Notes under the pieces: generated by a model | The model's database searches: none | The model's input: the letters and a program-made list of their open reading frames with translations, nothing else | Told to the model about the DNA's origin: nothing | Part shown: in pieces, positions 1 to 5,896 of the stretch | Numbering within the stretch: the stretch's first letter is position 1 | How the letters are laid out: every line of letters starts with the position of its first letter | Position numbers and translations under genes: made by a program | Assembly: GCA_016840245.1 (NCBI GenBank) | Contig: JAEOST010000140.1 | Location: 1-6,777, forward strand | Source of the DNA: Candidatus Thorarchaeota archaeon | GTDB lineage: Archaea > Asgardarchaeota > Thorarchaeia > Thorarchaeales > Thorarchaeaceae | Direction of reading: 5' to 3' | Length of the DNA stretch: 6,777 nt

Positions 1-360
1 ACTGTCATTAAGACAGAGTTACCACTTGGATCAATGCACCTAATGGGTATCCTTCGTTTTGCTGACCACAATCTGGCATTTGGGATGAAGGCGAGAACTC
101 CCCTGACTGCTGTCAATGAGTTACAAGAACGAGGCTTTGATGTGTTGTTTGTTCCAGAAGATGAAGAATCGAAACGTATGGCTCTGAACTATGTCACGCT
201 GGGACCAAAACATATCCTTATGGCGGCTAATTGCCCAAAGAGCCAAGAGTTCTTTGAGAATACTGGAATTAAGTGTGAAACCGTTGAGATTGGAGAACTC
301 ACAAAAGCTGCTGGAGGAATAGGCTGTCTAACTGGAGTTCTAGAGAGAGCCTCTCAGTAA
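1..360 (+). CDS. Arginine deiminase/dimethylargininase-family enzyme, C-terminal part (5' end cut by window edge)
   Basis: The frame is open from base 1 to TAA at 358-360, so the Met at 34 is probably internal and the gene begins outside the window. The visible 119 residues look like the C-terminal part of the guanidino-modifying enzyme superfamily (arginine deiminase, dimethylarginine dimethylaminohydrolase, amidinotransferases). A His in a G-S-M-H-L-M-G context (codon 37-39) fits the catalytic His. A Cys in G-G-I-G-C-L-T-G near the C-terminus (codon 325-327) fits the nucleophilic Cys that forms the covalent amidino intermediate. The stretch between them, with T-L-G-P-K and N-C-P-K-S-Q, also resembles the family. 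Substrate-recognition residues lie mostly in the missing N-terminal part, so arginine, methylarginine or another guanidine cannot be told apart. The gene converges on hydA, with 33 bases between the two stop codons, and shows no functional link to it. Confidence 0.8.
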   Translation, partial: TVIKTELPLGSMHLMGILRFADHNLAFGMKARTPLTAVNELQERGFDVLFVPEDEESKRMALNYVTLGPKHILMAANCPKSQEFFENTGIKCETVEIGELTKAAGGIGCLTGVLERASQ

Positions 361-366
361 AAAAAA
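359..366 (-). terminator. T-run terminator candidate for the hyd operon
   Basis: On the minus strand an uninterrupted run of eight T's lies about 28 bases past the hydA stop, preceded by a pyrimidine-rich stretch and no strong hairpin. Archaeal intrinsic termination typically relies on such T-runs. The run overlaps the last two bases of the stop codon of the convergent gene. Function is inferred. Confidence 0.5.
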
Positions 367-393
367 TGAAAGGAGTAAGTAGAGCGTGATGCC

Positions 394-1683
394 CTACTTG
401 AACTCAACTTCAACTATGTGTGCACTACAGCTGATGCATGGATCGTACGCTCGAGCAATTATCTCAAACTGAAGCTCGATTCCATCCATTTGGTTCTTGG
501 ACAATAACTCATCAGCACTCTTACGGATGAATGCTTCAATATCATCTAGGAACATTGCTGTAGGAGTAATGAAGTCCGCTGATGCTGTTCGTCCATCTTT
601 GATTTCATAGCTGTGAATCAGAGTACCTCTAGGAGCCTCCACGGCGCCAGTTCCTGCACCTGAGTCTCTCTTGGGCTGTGCGATTTCGGGATGTTCGTGA
701 TCAAGGACGTGATCAATGGTCTCTATGACACCCTCCAGAGAGAAGACCTGTTCGATGGCCTGTGCATGATTGTTGTACACTGGATTGCGATGCCATCTTT
801 CATTGTACATCTTATCGCGTGCTTCTTTGGCCTTACCCTTCAGACGGTCACCAATTAACAGCACTCGTGCCAGGGCTCCCACAGAGAATGGTTCACCTTT
901 GTACATGCTGCGTTTTGCAAAGCTATGACTCACGACTCGCTCCTGGATAACCTCTTTGTACTTCTCAACAGGATGAACCATGCCATCTGAGGTTATCAGT
1001 TCATCACCATAGTAGTCATATCCATCGTGAGGTGGCTTACAACAGAGGAACTGGGTTTCACGCTCCATATGGTCTGGAACCTCAAGACCTGCTAGGATGT
1101 CGATAGTCTGGATCGCAAATGGCAGTAGTTCCTCAGCCTCCTTCTTTATCTCCAACAACGTCTTCTTGTCAGGCAGTCTTCCAAATCCACCAATGATTGG
1201 ATTCTCACCATGGACCATTCGTCCACCCATCAGATGCATGACCTTGTTTCCAAACTGCTTCAGTTGGAGTGCCTTGGTGACAACCTCACCATATTTGTCA
1301 ACCATCTGGACCGCATTGTCATATCCAAGAAAGTCTGGTAATGCAAGGAAGTAGAGGTGGAGACTGTGACTCTCGAGCATCTCCCCATGATGCATGAGGT
1401 GTCGATAGTGGTTGGTCTGTTCTGGAATCTGTACATCCAGCGCCTTCTCAAGAGCTCTCAGACTTGCATACTTGTGGGAGAGATTGCAGATAGCACAGAT
1501 TCTAGGTACAATACTGAGGTCTTCCTCTGGAGTCTTTCCTAGGACTAGGGTCTCGAACAGTCGTGGACCCTCGAGAATTCTCATCTCAACATTGGATACT
1601 TTGTTGTTCTCAATCTCAACCTTGATTCCCCCATGTCCCTCGACTCGTGCTAGTGGTTCAACTTGAATTATCTTCTTTGTCAT
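394..1683 (-). CDS. hydA: [NiFe]-hydrogenase large (alpha) subunit, group 3b/sulfhydrogenase type
   Basis: This is the catalytic subunit that holds the Ni-Fe(CN)2CO site for reversible H2 oxidation in the cytoplasm. Counting from the chosen start (429 residues), the N-terminal R-V-E-G-H-G motif contains the probable proton-transfer Glu15. R-I-C-A-I-C gives nickel ligands Cys63 and Cys66, E-A-P-R-G is at 349-353, and D-P-C-I-S-C-S-A-H gives Cys416, Cys419 and His422. Seven residues (I-V-E-V-E-F-K) follow His422 and would be removed by a maturation endopeptidase, which is not in this window. Length and motifs closely resemble the Pyrococcus sulfhydrogenase alpha subunit. An ATG also exists at 1689, but GGAGG (1691-1695) lies only 1 base from it and 7 bases from the ATG at 1683, so 1683 is preferred. 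It is the last gene of the operon, 14 bases after the hydD stop by this start. The function call is firm; only the two-codon start choice is open. Confidence 0.95.
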   Translation of the reverse strand: MTKKIIQVEPLARVEGHGGIKVEIENNKVSNVEMRILEGPRLFETLVLGKTPEEDLSIVPRICAICNLSHKYASLRALEKALDVQIPEQTNHYRHLMHHGEMLESHSLHLYFLALPDFLGYDNAVQMVDKYGEVVTKALQLKQFGNKVMHLMGGRMVHGENPIIGGFGRLPDKKTLLEIKKEAEELLPFAIQTIDILAGLEVPDHMERETQFLCCKPPHDGYDYYGDELITSDGMVHPVEKYKEVIQERVVSHSFAKRSMYKGEPFSVGALARVLLIGDRLKGKAKEARDKMYNERWHRNPVYNNHAQAIEQVFSLEGVIETIDHVLDHEHPEIAQPKRDSGAGTGAVEAPRGTLIHSYEIKDGRTASADFITPTAMFLDDIEAFIRKSADELLSKNQMDGIELQFEIIARAYDPCISCSAHIVEVEFK

Positions 1684-1690
1684 TGTCATT

Positions 1691-1695
1691 CCTCC
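1691..1695 (-). promoter_or_regulatory. Ribosome binding site GGAGG that decides the hydA start
   Basis: GGAGG on the minus strand sits between the hydD stop (1698-1700) and hydA. Its spacing is 7 bases to the ATG at 1683 but only 1 base to the ATG at 1689. This favours the inner ATG as the true start. Confidence 0.75.
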
Positions 1696-1697
1696 AT

Positions 1698-2474
1698 CTA
1701 CAAGTCCTTGATGTACTCAAGGATCTTATGACCTCCAAAGTTCCTGATTCGTTTTCGAATGTCTTCCTTTGTCATTCCAAAGCTCTCTAAGAGTTTGAAG
1801 TGTTCCTTGAAGTTTCCATCAGGGTTGGGTCCCCAACAGCCAACACATGCTCTTCCTACGTTCGGACAGGCTGATCCACAACCTCCAGCTGTGACTGGCC
1901 CCAGACAGAACTTTTTATCTAACAAGAGGCAGTGATTCTCCTGCATCTTACACTCATGACAGACTGGATGTGGATATGGTTCGGGTTCAGCTCCGTGAAT
2001 CAATCTGGTGAGTATCGAGAATGCTTGAGTAGCGTCTATGGGACATCCTGGAATGTAGTAGTCCACTGTGACATGTGCATCAATGGGAGTTGCTTCAAGT
2101 GGGTCGATGAAGAACTTGGTATCACCATAGACCTGCTTCAGGCGGTCTTTGTATCCGCTCTGTTCTGCGAACATAGCCTGTGGACCACCAGCCACTGCAC
2201 AGTTACCAAGAGCGATGAGTATCTTGGCTCTCTTTCGTATCTCCTGTATATGCTCCTTTTCCTCCTCAGTACTGACACTGCCCTCAACGAGGGCAATATC
2301 AAGCGGACCCTCTTCGGGATTACTTGATGCCATCACGAAGGATTTGATATCTACTGCATTGAACAGATTGAGGAGTTCATCTTCGGTGTGAATGATGATT
2401 AGCTGATCACCTGCACAACCTGTGAATCCATAGACTCCCAGTGTCGGTTTTTGGGCCGTCTTCTGCTTGCTCAT
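1698..2474 (-). CDS. hydD: [NiFe]-hydrogenase small (delta) subunit with Asp in the proximal-cluster motif
   Basis: This 258-residue subunit carries the Fe-S relay between the NiFe site and the HydB/HydG diaphorase part. The N-terminal F-T-G-C-A-G-D-Q motif supplies Cys20 but has Asp23 where the Pyrococcus homologue has the second Cys of C-x-x-C. The other proximal-cluster positions are Cys92 (G-N-C-A) and Cys144 (P-G-C-P). Eight further Cys (172, 175, 182, 190, 199, 203, 210, 213) are spaced as in the sulfhydrogenase delta subunit and can bind two more 4Fe-4S clusters. No twin-arginine signal or membrane segment is present, so the enzyme is cytoplasmic. The ATG overlaps the hydG stop in TAATG. 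An AAGGAG site (2483-2488) lies 8 bases before it, inside hydG, which supports this start. Asp23 was checked at the codon level (GAT). It may ligate the cluster, as Asp does in some ferredoxins, but this is inferred. Confidence 0.93.
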   Translation of the reverse strand: MSKQKTAQKPTLGVYGFTGCAGDQLIIIHTEDELLNLFNAVDIKSFVMASSNPEEGPLDIALVEGSVSTEEEKEHIQEIRKRAKILIALGNCAVAGGPQAMFAEQSGYKDRLKQVYGDTKFFIDPLEATPIDAHVTVDYYIPGCPIDATQAFSILTRLIHGAEPEPYPHPVCHECKMQENHCLLLDKKFCLGPVTAGGCGSACPNVGRACVGCWGPNPDGNFKEHFKLLESFGMTKEDIRKRIRNFGGHKILEYIKDL

Positions 2475-3325
2475 TAGATCAGCTCCTTCATCTGTGACAC
2501 ATGGAAGTACGTAAACACCGGACCGTCCACGCAGGTGTAGAGATGGTCATGGACACAGTGTCCGCATTTCCCAATACCACATTTCATTCTCCTCTCCAAA
2601 GTCATCTGAATCTGGTTCTTTGGAATCTTGAGTTTCAGAAGCTCCTTGATTACAAATCGATACATGATTGGTGGTCCGCAAATGACTGCATTGACCTGAG
2701 TAGGATCGAGTTCTGGAAGCTGGTCAAAGAGTGTAGTGACAACTCCTGTATTCTCAGTCCAATTACCTGTATCATCTTTGTCAACAGTGTATAGGCATTC
2801 TATATCCTCACGTTCTTTCAAGTCGAAGAACTCGTCCTTGAACATGAACTCCGCAGGACTGCCTGCTCCGTATAGGAAGAATACACGATTGAACTGGTCA
2901 CGGTTATCAAGTACATAGTAGAGGATTGACCGAAGAGGTATTACTCCGAGTCCTCCAGCAACAATCAGGACATCCTTGTGACGCATCTGGTCAAGATAGA
3001 ATCCGTTTCCATATGGACCACGAATGTGTATGATGTCGTTATCCTTCTTCTTGAAGAGGGCTTCAGTTACTCTACCAGTCTCTCGTATTCCCATCTCCAA
3101 TATCCCTGGTCTGCTTGGTGTTGAAGAAATAGAGAAGGGTGCTTCACCAACCCCTGGTATTGACAACATCATGAATTGACCTGGTTTATATTTGAAGGAC
3201 ATCGCTCGCTCTTCATCTTTAAACCGGATAGAGAAGAATCTGTGACCTTTAGTCAATTTCTTCTTTCGGACAATTCTGGCTGGTTCTGGCAAGTACGGAT
3301 TCTCAAGATGATCTGCTATACTCAT
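2474..3325 (-). CDS. hydG: Hydrogenase FAD/NAD(P)-binding (gamma) subunit with a 2Fe-2S site
   Basis: A 283-residue ferredoxin-NADP reductase-like protein of the HydG/AsrB/PyrK group that passes electrons between the Fe-S chain and NAD(P). In order it has a flavin-binding barrel (about 15-105) with Y-K-P-G-Q-F and A-P-F-S-I-S (62-67), a nucleotide-binding domain starting at V-A-G-G-L-G-V-I-P-L-R (122-132), and the late motif C-G-P-P-I-M-Y (216-222). A C-terminal cysteine set (249, 254, 257, 265, pattern C-x4-C-x2-C-x7-C) fits the 2Fe-2S site typical of this family. NADH versus NADPH preference cannot be read reliably. The start overlaps the hydB stop as ATGA. A strong GGGGAGGTG site (3334-3342) lies 8 bases upstream, within the end of hydB, which fixes the start. 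Related AsrB belongs to sulfite reductase, but the hydrogenase genes next door settle the role. Confidence 0.93.
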   Translation of the reverse strand: MSIADHLENPYLPEPARIVRKKKLTKGHRFFSIRFKDEERAMSFKYKPGQFMMLSIPGVGEAPFSISSTPSRPGILEMGIRETGRVTEALFKKKDNDIIHIRGPYGNGFYLDQMRHKDVLIVAGGLGVIPLRSILYYVLDNRDQFNRVFFLYGAGSPAEFMFKDEFFDLKEREDIECLYTVDKDDTGNWTENTGVVTTLFDQLPELDPTQVNAVICGPPIMYRFVIKELLKLKIPKNQIQMTLERRMKCGIGKCGHCVHDHLYTCVDGPVFTYFHVSQMKELI

Positions 3326-4362
3326 TCCTTAGGCACCTCCCCTGAAATTAGAGCCTCAGACACAGTGAGGACATTGATATCAACTGGACAAGTTTCTACG
3401 CATCTCCCACAACCAATGCAACTTGGTCTTCCATATTCTCCCCCGAATGACTTCAGCTTGTGCGTATACCATAATTTGAGTCTCGCCTCACGACTCTCTC
3501 TGAAGTTATGACCTCCAGACACAAGGCTGTAATCGACGAACATGCAACTATCCCACGATCTCTCTCTTCGACCGGTTGTTTCAGTCGTCACGTCAAAGAT
3601 ATCTACAACATTGTAGCAGTTGCAGGTAGGACAGACCATAGTACACTGACCACAGGAAAGGCACTTCTCTGCAAAGTAATCCCAGACATCACTGTCATGG
3701 CTCAGCTCCATAATGTCTGGCATATTCTTGAACGGAAAATCTGCAATGAATCTTGCATCTCTTCGTTCACGCCAGTCAATGTATTCTTGAAGGTCATCAT
3801 TTGTGACATTTTCATCAAAGAACTCTTCTCTTGCGTAGGCCATATCATAACCTAAACTGGATCCAATCCAGACCAGATACTTGTCCTTCAGTTTGACAAA
3901 GAAGAGATCGAATCCCTCCTCTACAATATCGGTACCTGTTGCCTTACAGAGAGAGGTTTCATCTGGGATGCAGGAAAAACCAATAATAGCTGTGTTCTTT
4001 CTTGCCTCTGAATAATATGGATCAACTGGGTCCTCAAGAAAGACCTCATCCAGTCTGAGTACTCCATGAATCTCACAAGGATGTACTCCCAAAATGACTC
4101 TCTTCTCTACATCAGAATAGTCAGGGAAGAATCCATCCTTTGTAAAGTGGAACATGTCGAACTTCTTTGGATGAAACAACTTCTTCAGAGGTATCATCGG
4201 TGTATCATCAAAGAGAACAGCATCCTGTATATTGTCTAACCGGTCATAGGTCAGGATATCGTTCTTCTTTATGGGCGCATAGAGTACACCGAATTTCTCG
4301 AGGCTCTCAAGAAACACCTCGAGGAACTTGGATTGCATTTTCAGTATTCTCACATTCTGCAC
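3322..4362 (-). CDS. hydB: Hydrogenase Fe-S electron-transfer (beta) subunit
   Basis: A 346-residue protein of the HydB/AsrA family that links the small subunit to the flavin subunit. The N-terminal two thirds match the family style but carry no cluster motif. The C-terminal third has two ferredoxin-type sets: Cys234, 237, 240, 244 (C-L-S-C-G-Q-C-T-M-V-C-P) and Cys315, 318, 321, 325 (C-I-G-C-G-R-C-V-E-T-C-P). These would bind two 4Fe-4S clusters. Cys247, Cys249 and Cys273 lie between them and could have an extra role. It is the first gene of the operon and overlaps hydG by 4 bases. The chosen start is GTG at 4362 because residues 1-30 resemble the N-terminus of the Pyrococcus protein. GTG at 4353 or ATG at 4338 remain possible, and none has a clear ribosome binding site. 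An ATG at 4369 is out of frame and opens only about 20 codons. Confidence 0.9.
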   Translation of the reverse strand: MQNVRILKMQSKFLEVFLESLEKFGVLYAPIKKNDILTYDRLDNIQDAVLFDDTPMIPLKKLFHPKKFDMFHFTKDGFFPDYSDVEKRVILGVHPCEIHGVLRLDEVFLEDPVDPYYSEARKNTAIIGFSCIPDETSLCKATGTDIVEEGFDLFFVKLKDKYLVWIGSSLGYDMAYAREEFFDENVTNDDLQEYIDWRERRDARFIADFPFKNMPDIMELSHDSDVWDYFAEKCLSCGQCTMVCPTCNCYNVVDIFDVTTETTGRRERSWDSCMFVDYSLVSGGHNFRESREARLKLWYTHKLKSFGGEYGRPSCIGCGRCVETCPVDINVLTVSEALISGEVPKE

Positions 4363-4396
4363 TCGCCATGGGGGATTAACACGCGCGTTCGTTTCA

Positions 4397-4420
4397 AATT
4401 GTATTAAGAGTTTATCTTAA
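4397..4420 (-). promoter_or_regulatory. Candidate hyd operon promoter with an overlapping palindrome
   Basis: On the minus strand an AT-rich TTAATACAA-like element lies about 40 bases before the hydB start. If it is the TATA box, transcription would begin near 4378 and leave a leader of about 16 bases. A perfect inverted repeat TTAAGA-N5-TCTTAA (4404-4420) overlaps it and could be an operator. The rest of the 244-base gap (4363-4606) shows no RNA gene or credible reading frame. Function is inferred from position and symmetry only. Confidence 0.4.
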
Positions 4421-4578
4421 GCGGCTTGAAAATTGCACATTGAAACCACGGTCGCGAATGCAGGCGCTAATAACAAAGTAGTCAAAAAGCTTGAGAGTCG
4501 AATCATGCATGTCTTTCGCATATCCATGTCATTTCTCGATACTACAGTGTGATGGTATGTTCCTAATCACTCGTACAC

Positions 4579-4596
4579 TATAATTAGCGAATTATA
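4579..4596 (-). terminator. AT-rich hairpin after the ABC ATPase gene
   Basis: A perfect 7-base inverted repeat (TATAATT / AATTATA, 4-base loop) begins 11 bases past the stop of the minus-strand ATPase gene. All stem pairs are A-T, so it is weak, and no long T-run follows. It may mark the transcript end or may reflect local AT-richness. Confidence 0.25.
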
Positions 4597-4606
4597 ATGA
4601 TAATTT

Positions 4607-5731
4607 CTAGAACTCAGGTAGTGTATCTGCATGATGACAGAGCACCCAGTGGTTATTTTCAATCTCTCGATATTCCGGTACAATTTCTCTACAAGTATAA
4701 TCTGCATGTTCACATCGCGGATTAAAGGAACAACCCGGTGGCAAATTAATGGCACTTGGTGGTCGACCTGGAATTGGTTTGAGTCGCGCTCCTTTCTCAC
4801 GCAGTTTACGAAGCATAGCCATACTGGGATTGCTCATCATGAATGCACGTGTGAACGGATGTTTTGGTGAGTTCATGACCGTTGTTACATCACCAAACTC
4901 CATGAGACTACCTGCAGACATTACTCCAACTGTATCACATGTTTCAGCAACAATTCCTGCGTCATTTGTGACCATCAGTACCGACATACCAAATTCCTTG
5001 CGTGCCAGATTGATAGCATTGAGTATCTTATGTCGTACGGCTGCGTCCAACGCGGTGGTTGGTTCATCAGTTATTATGAGGTCTGGTTTTGTGATTAATG
5101 CCATTGCTATCAGGACTCGTTGATCCTCTCCACTACTGAAGTCAGACGGAAACATCTCTTGTCTTATTGCCATATCTCCTAGTTCGACAAGATCTAGAAT
5201 CTCGAGAACTTTTTTGGTGGTTTCCTCATCCTCTGTCATTGTGTCCTTAAAGTGTGCCCAGAGTGCTTCAACTGCTTGTGACTCAATCGTTCTTCTAGGA
5301 TTCAGTGATTTTGATGTGCCTTGGGGAACATAGGTTATTTTGTTCCCTCGAATTTTCCTGATATCATCATCACTTAGGTCCATAAGATCAATACCGTTAA
5401 ACCAGATATGCCCCTCAACACCTGGTAACTCTACACCCATTTCAGCTGAAGTGAGACCCTTCTTTCGAGCTTCGTCCCTCATTGACCAGAGTCTTTTATT
5501 TTCATCATTGGCTGCTGTTGAAGCATAGTATCTGGAGAGTTGGTCAAACATTCCAATGATTGAAAGCGCAACAGAGGTCTTCCCTGCGCCTGACTCGCCT
5601 AACAGACCTACTGCCTCTCCTCTTCGTACTCCAAACGACACATCATTGACGGCCTTGACAAGACCATCCTTTGATGAATGAAACGCCTTTAGTCCATCAA
5701 CCTTGAGGACGTACTCACTATCACGCGACAT
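4607..5731 (-). CDS. Oligopeptide/dipeptide-type ABC transporter ATP-binding protein with degenerate motifs
   Basis: A 374-residue OppD/DppD-like ATPase expected to power peptide or related solute import at the inner face of the membrane. Visible features are Walker A G-E-S-G-A-G-K-T (45-52), Q-loop Gln137, Walker B L-I-I-T-D-E-P (218-224) with catalytic Glu223, D-loop Ala-Leu-Asp (227-229), and the C-terminal Opp/Dpp extension (about 290-370). Cys334, 340, 347 and 365 in that extension are spaced like the cysteines reported to bind a 4Fe-4S cluster in DppD proteins. Oddities: the signature reads F-S-S-G-E-D-Q-R instead of an L-S-G-G form, the switch His is Asn256 (T-N-D), and about 35-40 charged residues (around 65-103) are inserted between Walker A and the Q-loop. 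No permease, binding protein or second ATPase adjoins it. The ATG at 5731 has no ribosome binding site, but a TATA-like element sits 26 bases upstream, which suggests a leaderless transcript. The family call is firm; the substrate is unknown. Confidence 0.9.
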   Translation of the reverse strand: MSRDSEYVLKVDGLKAFHSSKDGLVKAVNDVSFGVRRGEAVGLLGESGAGKTSVALSIIGMFDQLSRYYASTAANDENKRLWSMRDEARKKGLTSAEMGVELPGVEGHIWFNGIDLMDLSDDDIRKIRGNKITYVPQGTSKSLNPRRTIESQAVEALWAHFKDTMTEDEETTKKVLEILDLVELGDMAIRQEMFPSDFSSGEDQRVLIAMALITKPDLIITDEPTTALDAAVRHKILNAINLARKEFGMSVLMVTNDAGIVAETCDTVGVMSAGSLMEFGDVTTVMNSPKHPFTRAFMMSNPSMAMLRKLREKGARLKPIPGRPPSAINLPPGCSFNPRCEHADYTCREIVPEYREIENNHWVLCHHADTLPEF

Positions 5732-5745
5732 ATGGAACCCTTTGT

Positions 5746-5766
5746 ACAGACCTAAAAATAGTCTGT
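5746..5766 (-). promoter_or_regulatory. TATA-like element inside an inverted repeat, ABC ATPase promoter candidate
   Basis: The minus-strand element CTATTTTTA (5753-5761) is centred about 26 bases before the ATG at 5731, the spacing expected of an archaeal TATA box for a leaderless transcript. It is flanked by a perfect inverted repeat ACAGAC-N9-GTCTGT. A protein bound there would block the TATA box, so a repressor site is plausible but unproven. Confidence 0.45.
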
Positions 5767-5783
5767 GGCCCGAGCAGTCGTCA

Positions 5784-5798
5784 TGGCAAATCTTGCCA
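5784..5798. promoter_or_regulatory. 15-base palindrome TGGCAA-N3-TTGCCA in a divergent promoter region
   Basis: A perfect 6-base inverted repeat with a 3-base centre lies between the divergent ATPase gene and the small plus-strand gene, 53 bases upstream of the former and about 100 upstream of the latter. Size and symmetry suit a dimeric transcription factor. The regulator is unknown. Confidence 0.35.
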
Positions 5799-5842
5799 AT
5801 GAGCTTACCACAAAGGAGAATCTACCCTGAATCATTTTTACC

Positions 5843-5849
5843 TTATAAT
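5843..5849 (+). promoter_or_regulatory. TATA-like element upstream of the 114-residue protein gene
   Basis: TTATAAT follows a T-rich stretch. With an archaeal TATA-to-start spacing of about 26 bases, transcription would begin near 5872 and leave a leader of about 25 bases carrying the GGAGGT site. A second AT-rich run (5862-5868) is an alternative. Confidence 0.35.
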
Positions 5850-5868
5850 GAAATCTCCAAGTATTATA

Positions 5869-5890
5869 CAGGGGAACCACCCCTGGAGGT
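5869..5890 (+). promoter_or_regulatory. Hairpin next to the GGAGGT ribosome binding site of the 114-residue protein gene
   Basis: GGAGGT (5885-5890) lies 6 bases before the GTG at 5897 and fixes that start. Immediately upstream, CAGGGG (5869-5874) and CCCCTG (5880-5885) form a perfect 6-base stem with a 5-base loop that reaches into the first G of the binding site. ATCTCC at 5853-5858 could also pair with GGAGGT if the transcript starts far enough upstream. Confidence 0.5.
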
Positions 5891-5896
5891 CACTAC

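Noticed and set aside
1932..2391. Long plus-strand open frames (80-131 codons) inside hydD
   Set aside because: They lie antisense to a clear hydrogenase subunit, lack ribosome binding sites and domain-like composition, and follow from the codon pattern of the opposite strand. The same applies to antisense frames within hydA, hydG, hydB and the ATPase gene.
2474..4362. Anaerobic sulfite reductase subunits AsrA/AsrB
   Set aside because: HydB and HydG are homologous to AsrA and AsrB, but there is no sulfite reductase AsrC, and the NiFe large and small subunits follow directly in the same operon.
4363..4450. SurR-type operator (GTT-N3-AAC) upstream of the hydrogenase operon
   Set aside because: I looked because SurR controls the Pyrococcus hydrogenases, but no such site is visible on either strand near the promoter candidate.
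4363..4606. tRNA, small RNA or short protein gene in the gap upstream of hydB
   Set aside because: No cloverleaf arms or CCA-type end are visible, and the only short frames (about 15-20 codons, for example from 4505 on the plus strand or 4369 on the minus strand) lack ribosome binding sites.
5783..5830. 15-codon plus-strand frame starting at the ATG at 5783
   Set aside because: It is too short, lacks a ribosome binding site and overlaps the palindrome at 5784-5798, so it is more likely regulatory DNA.
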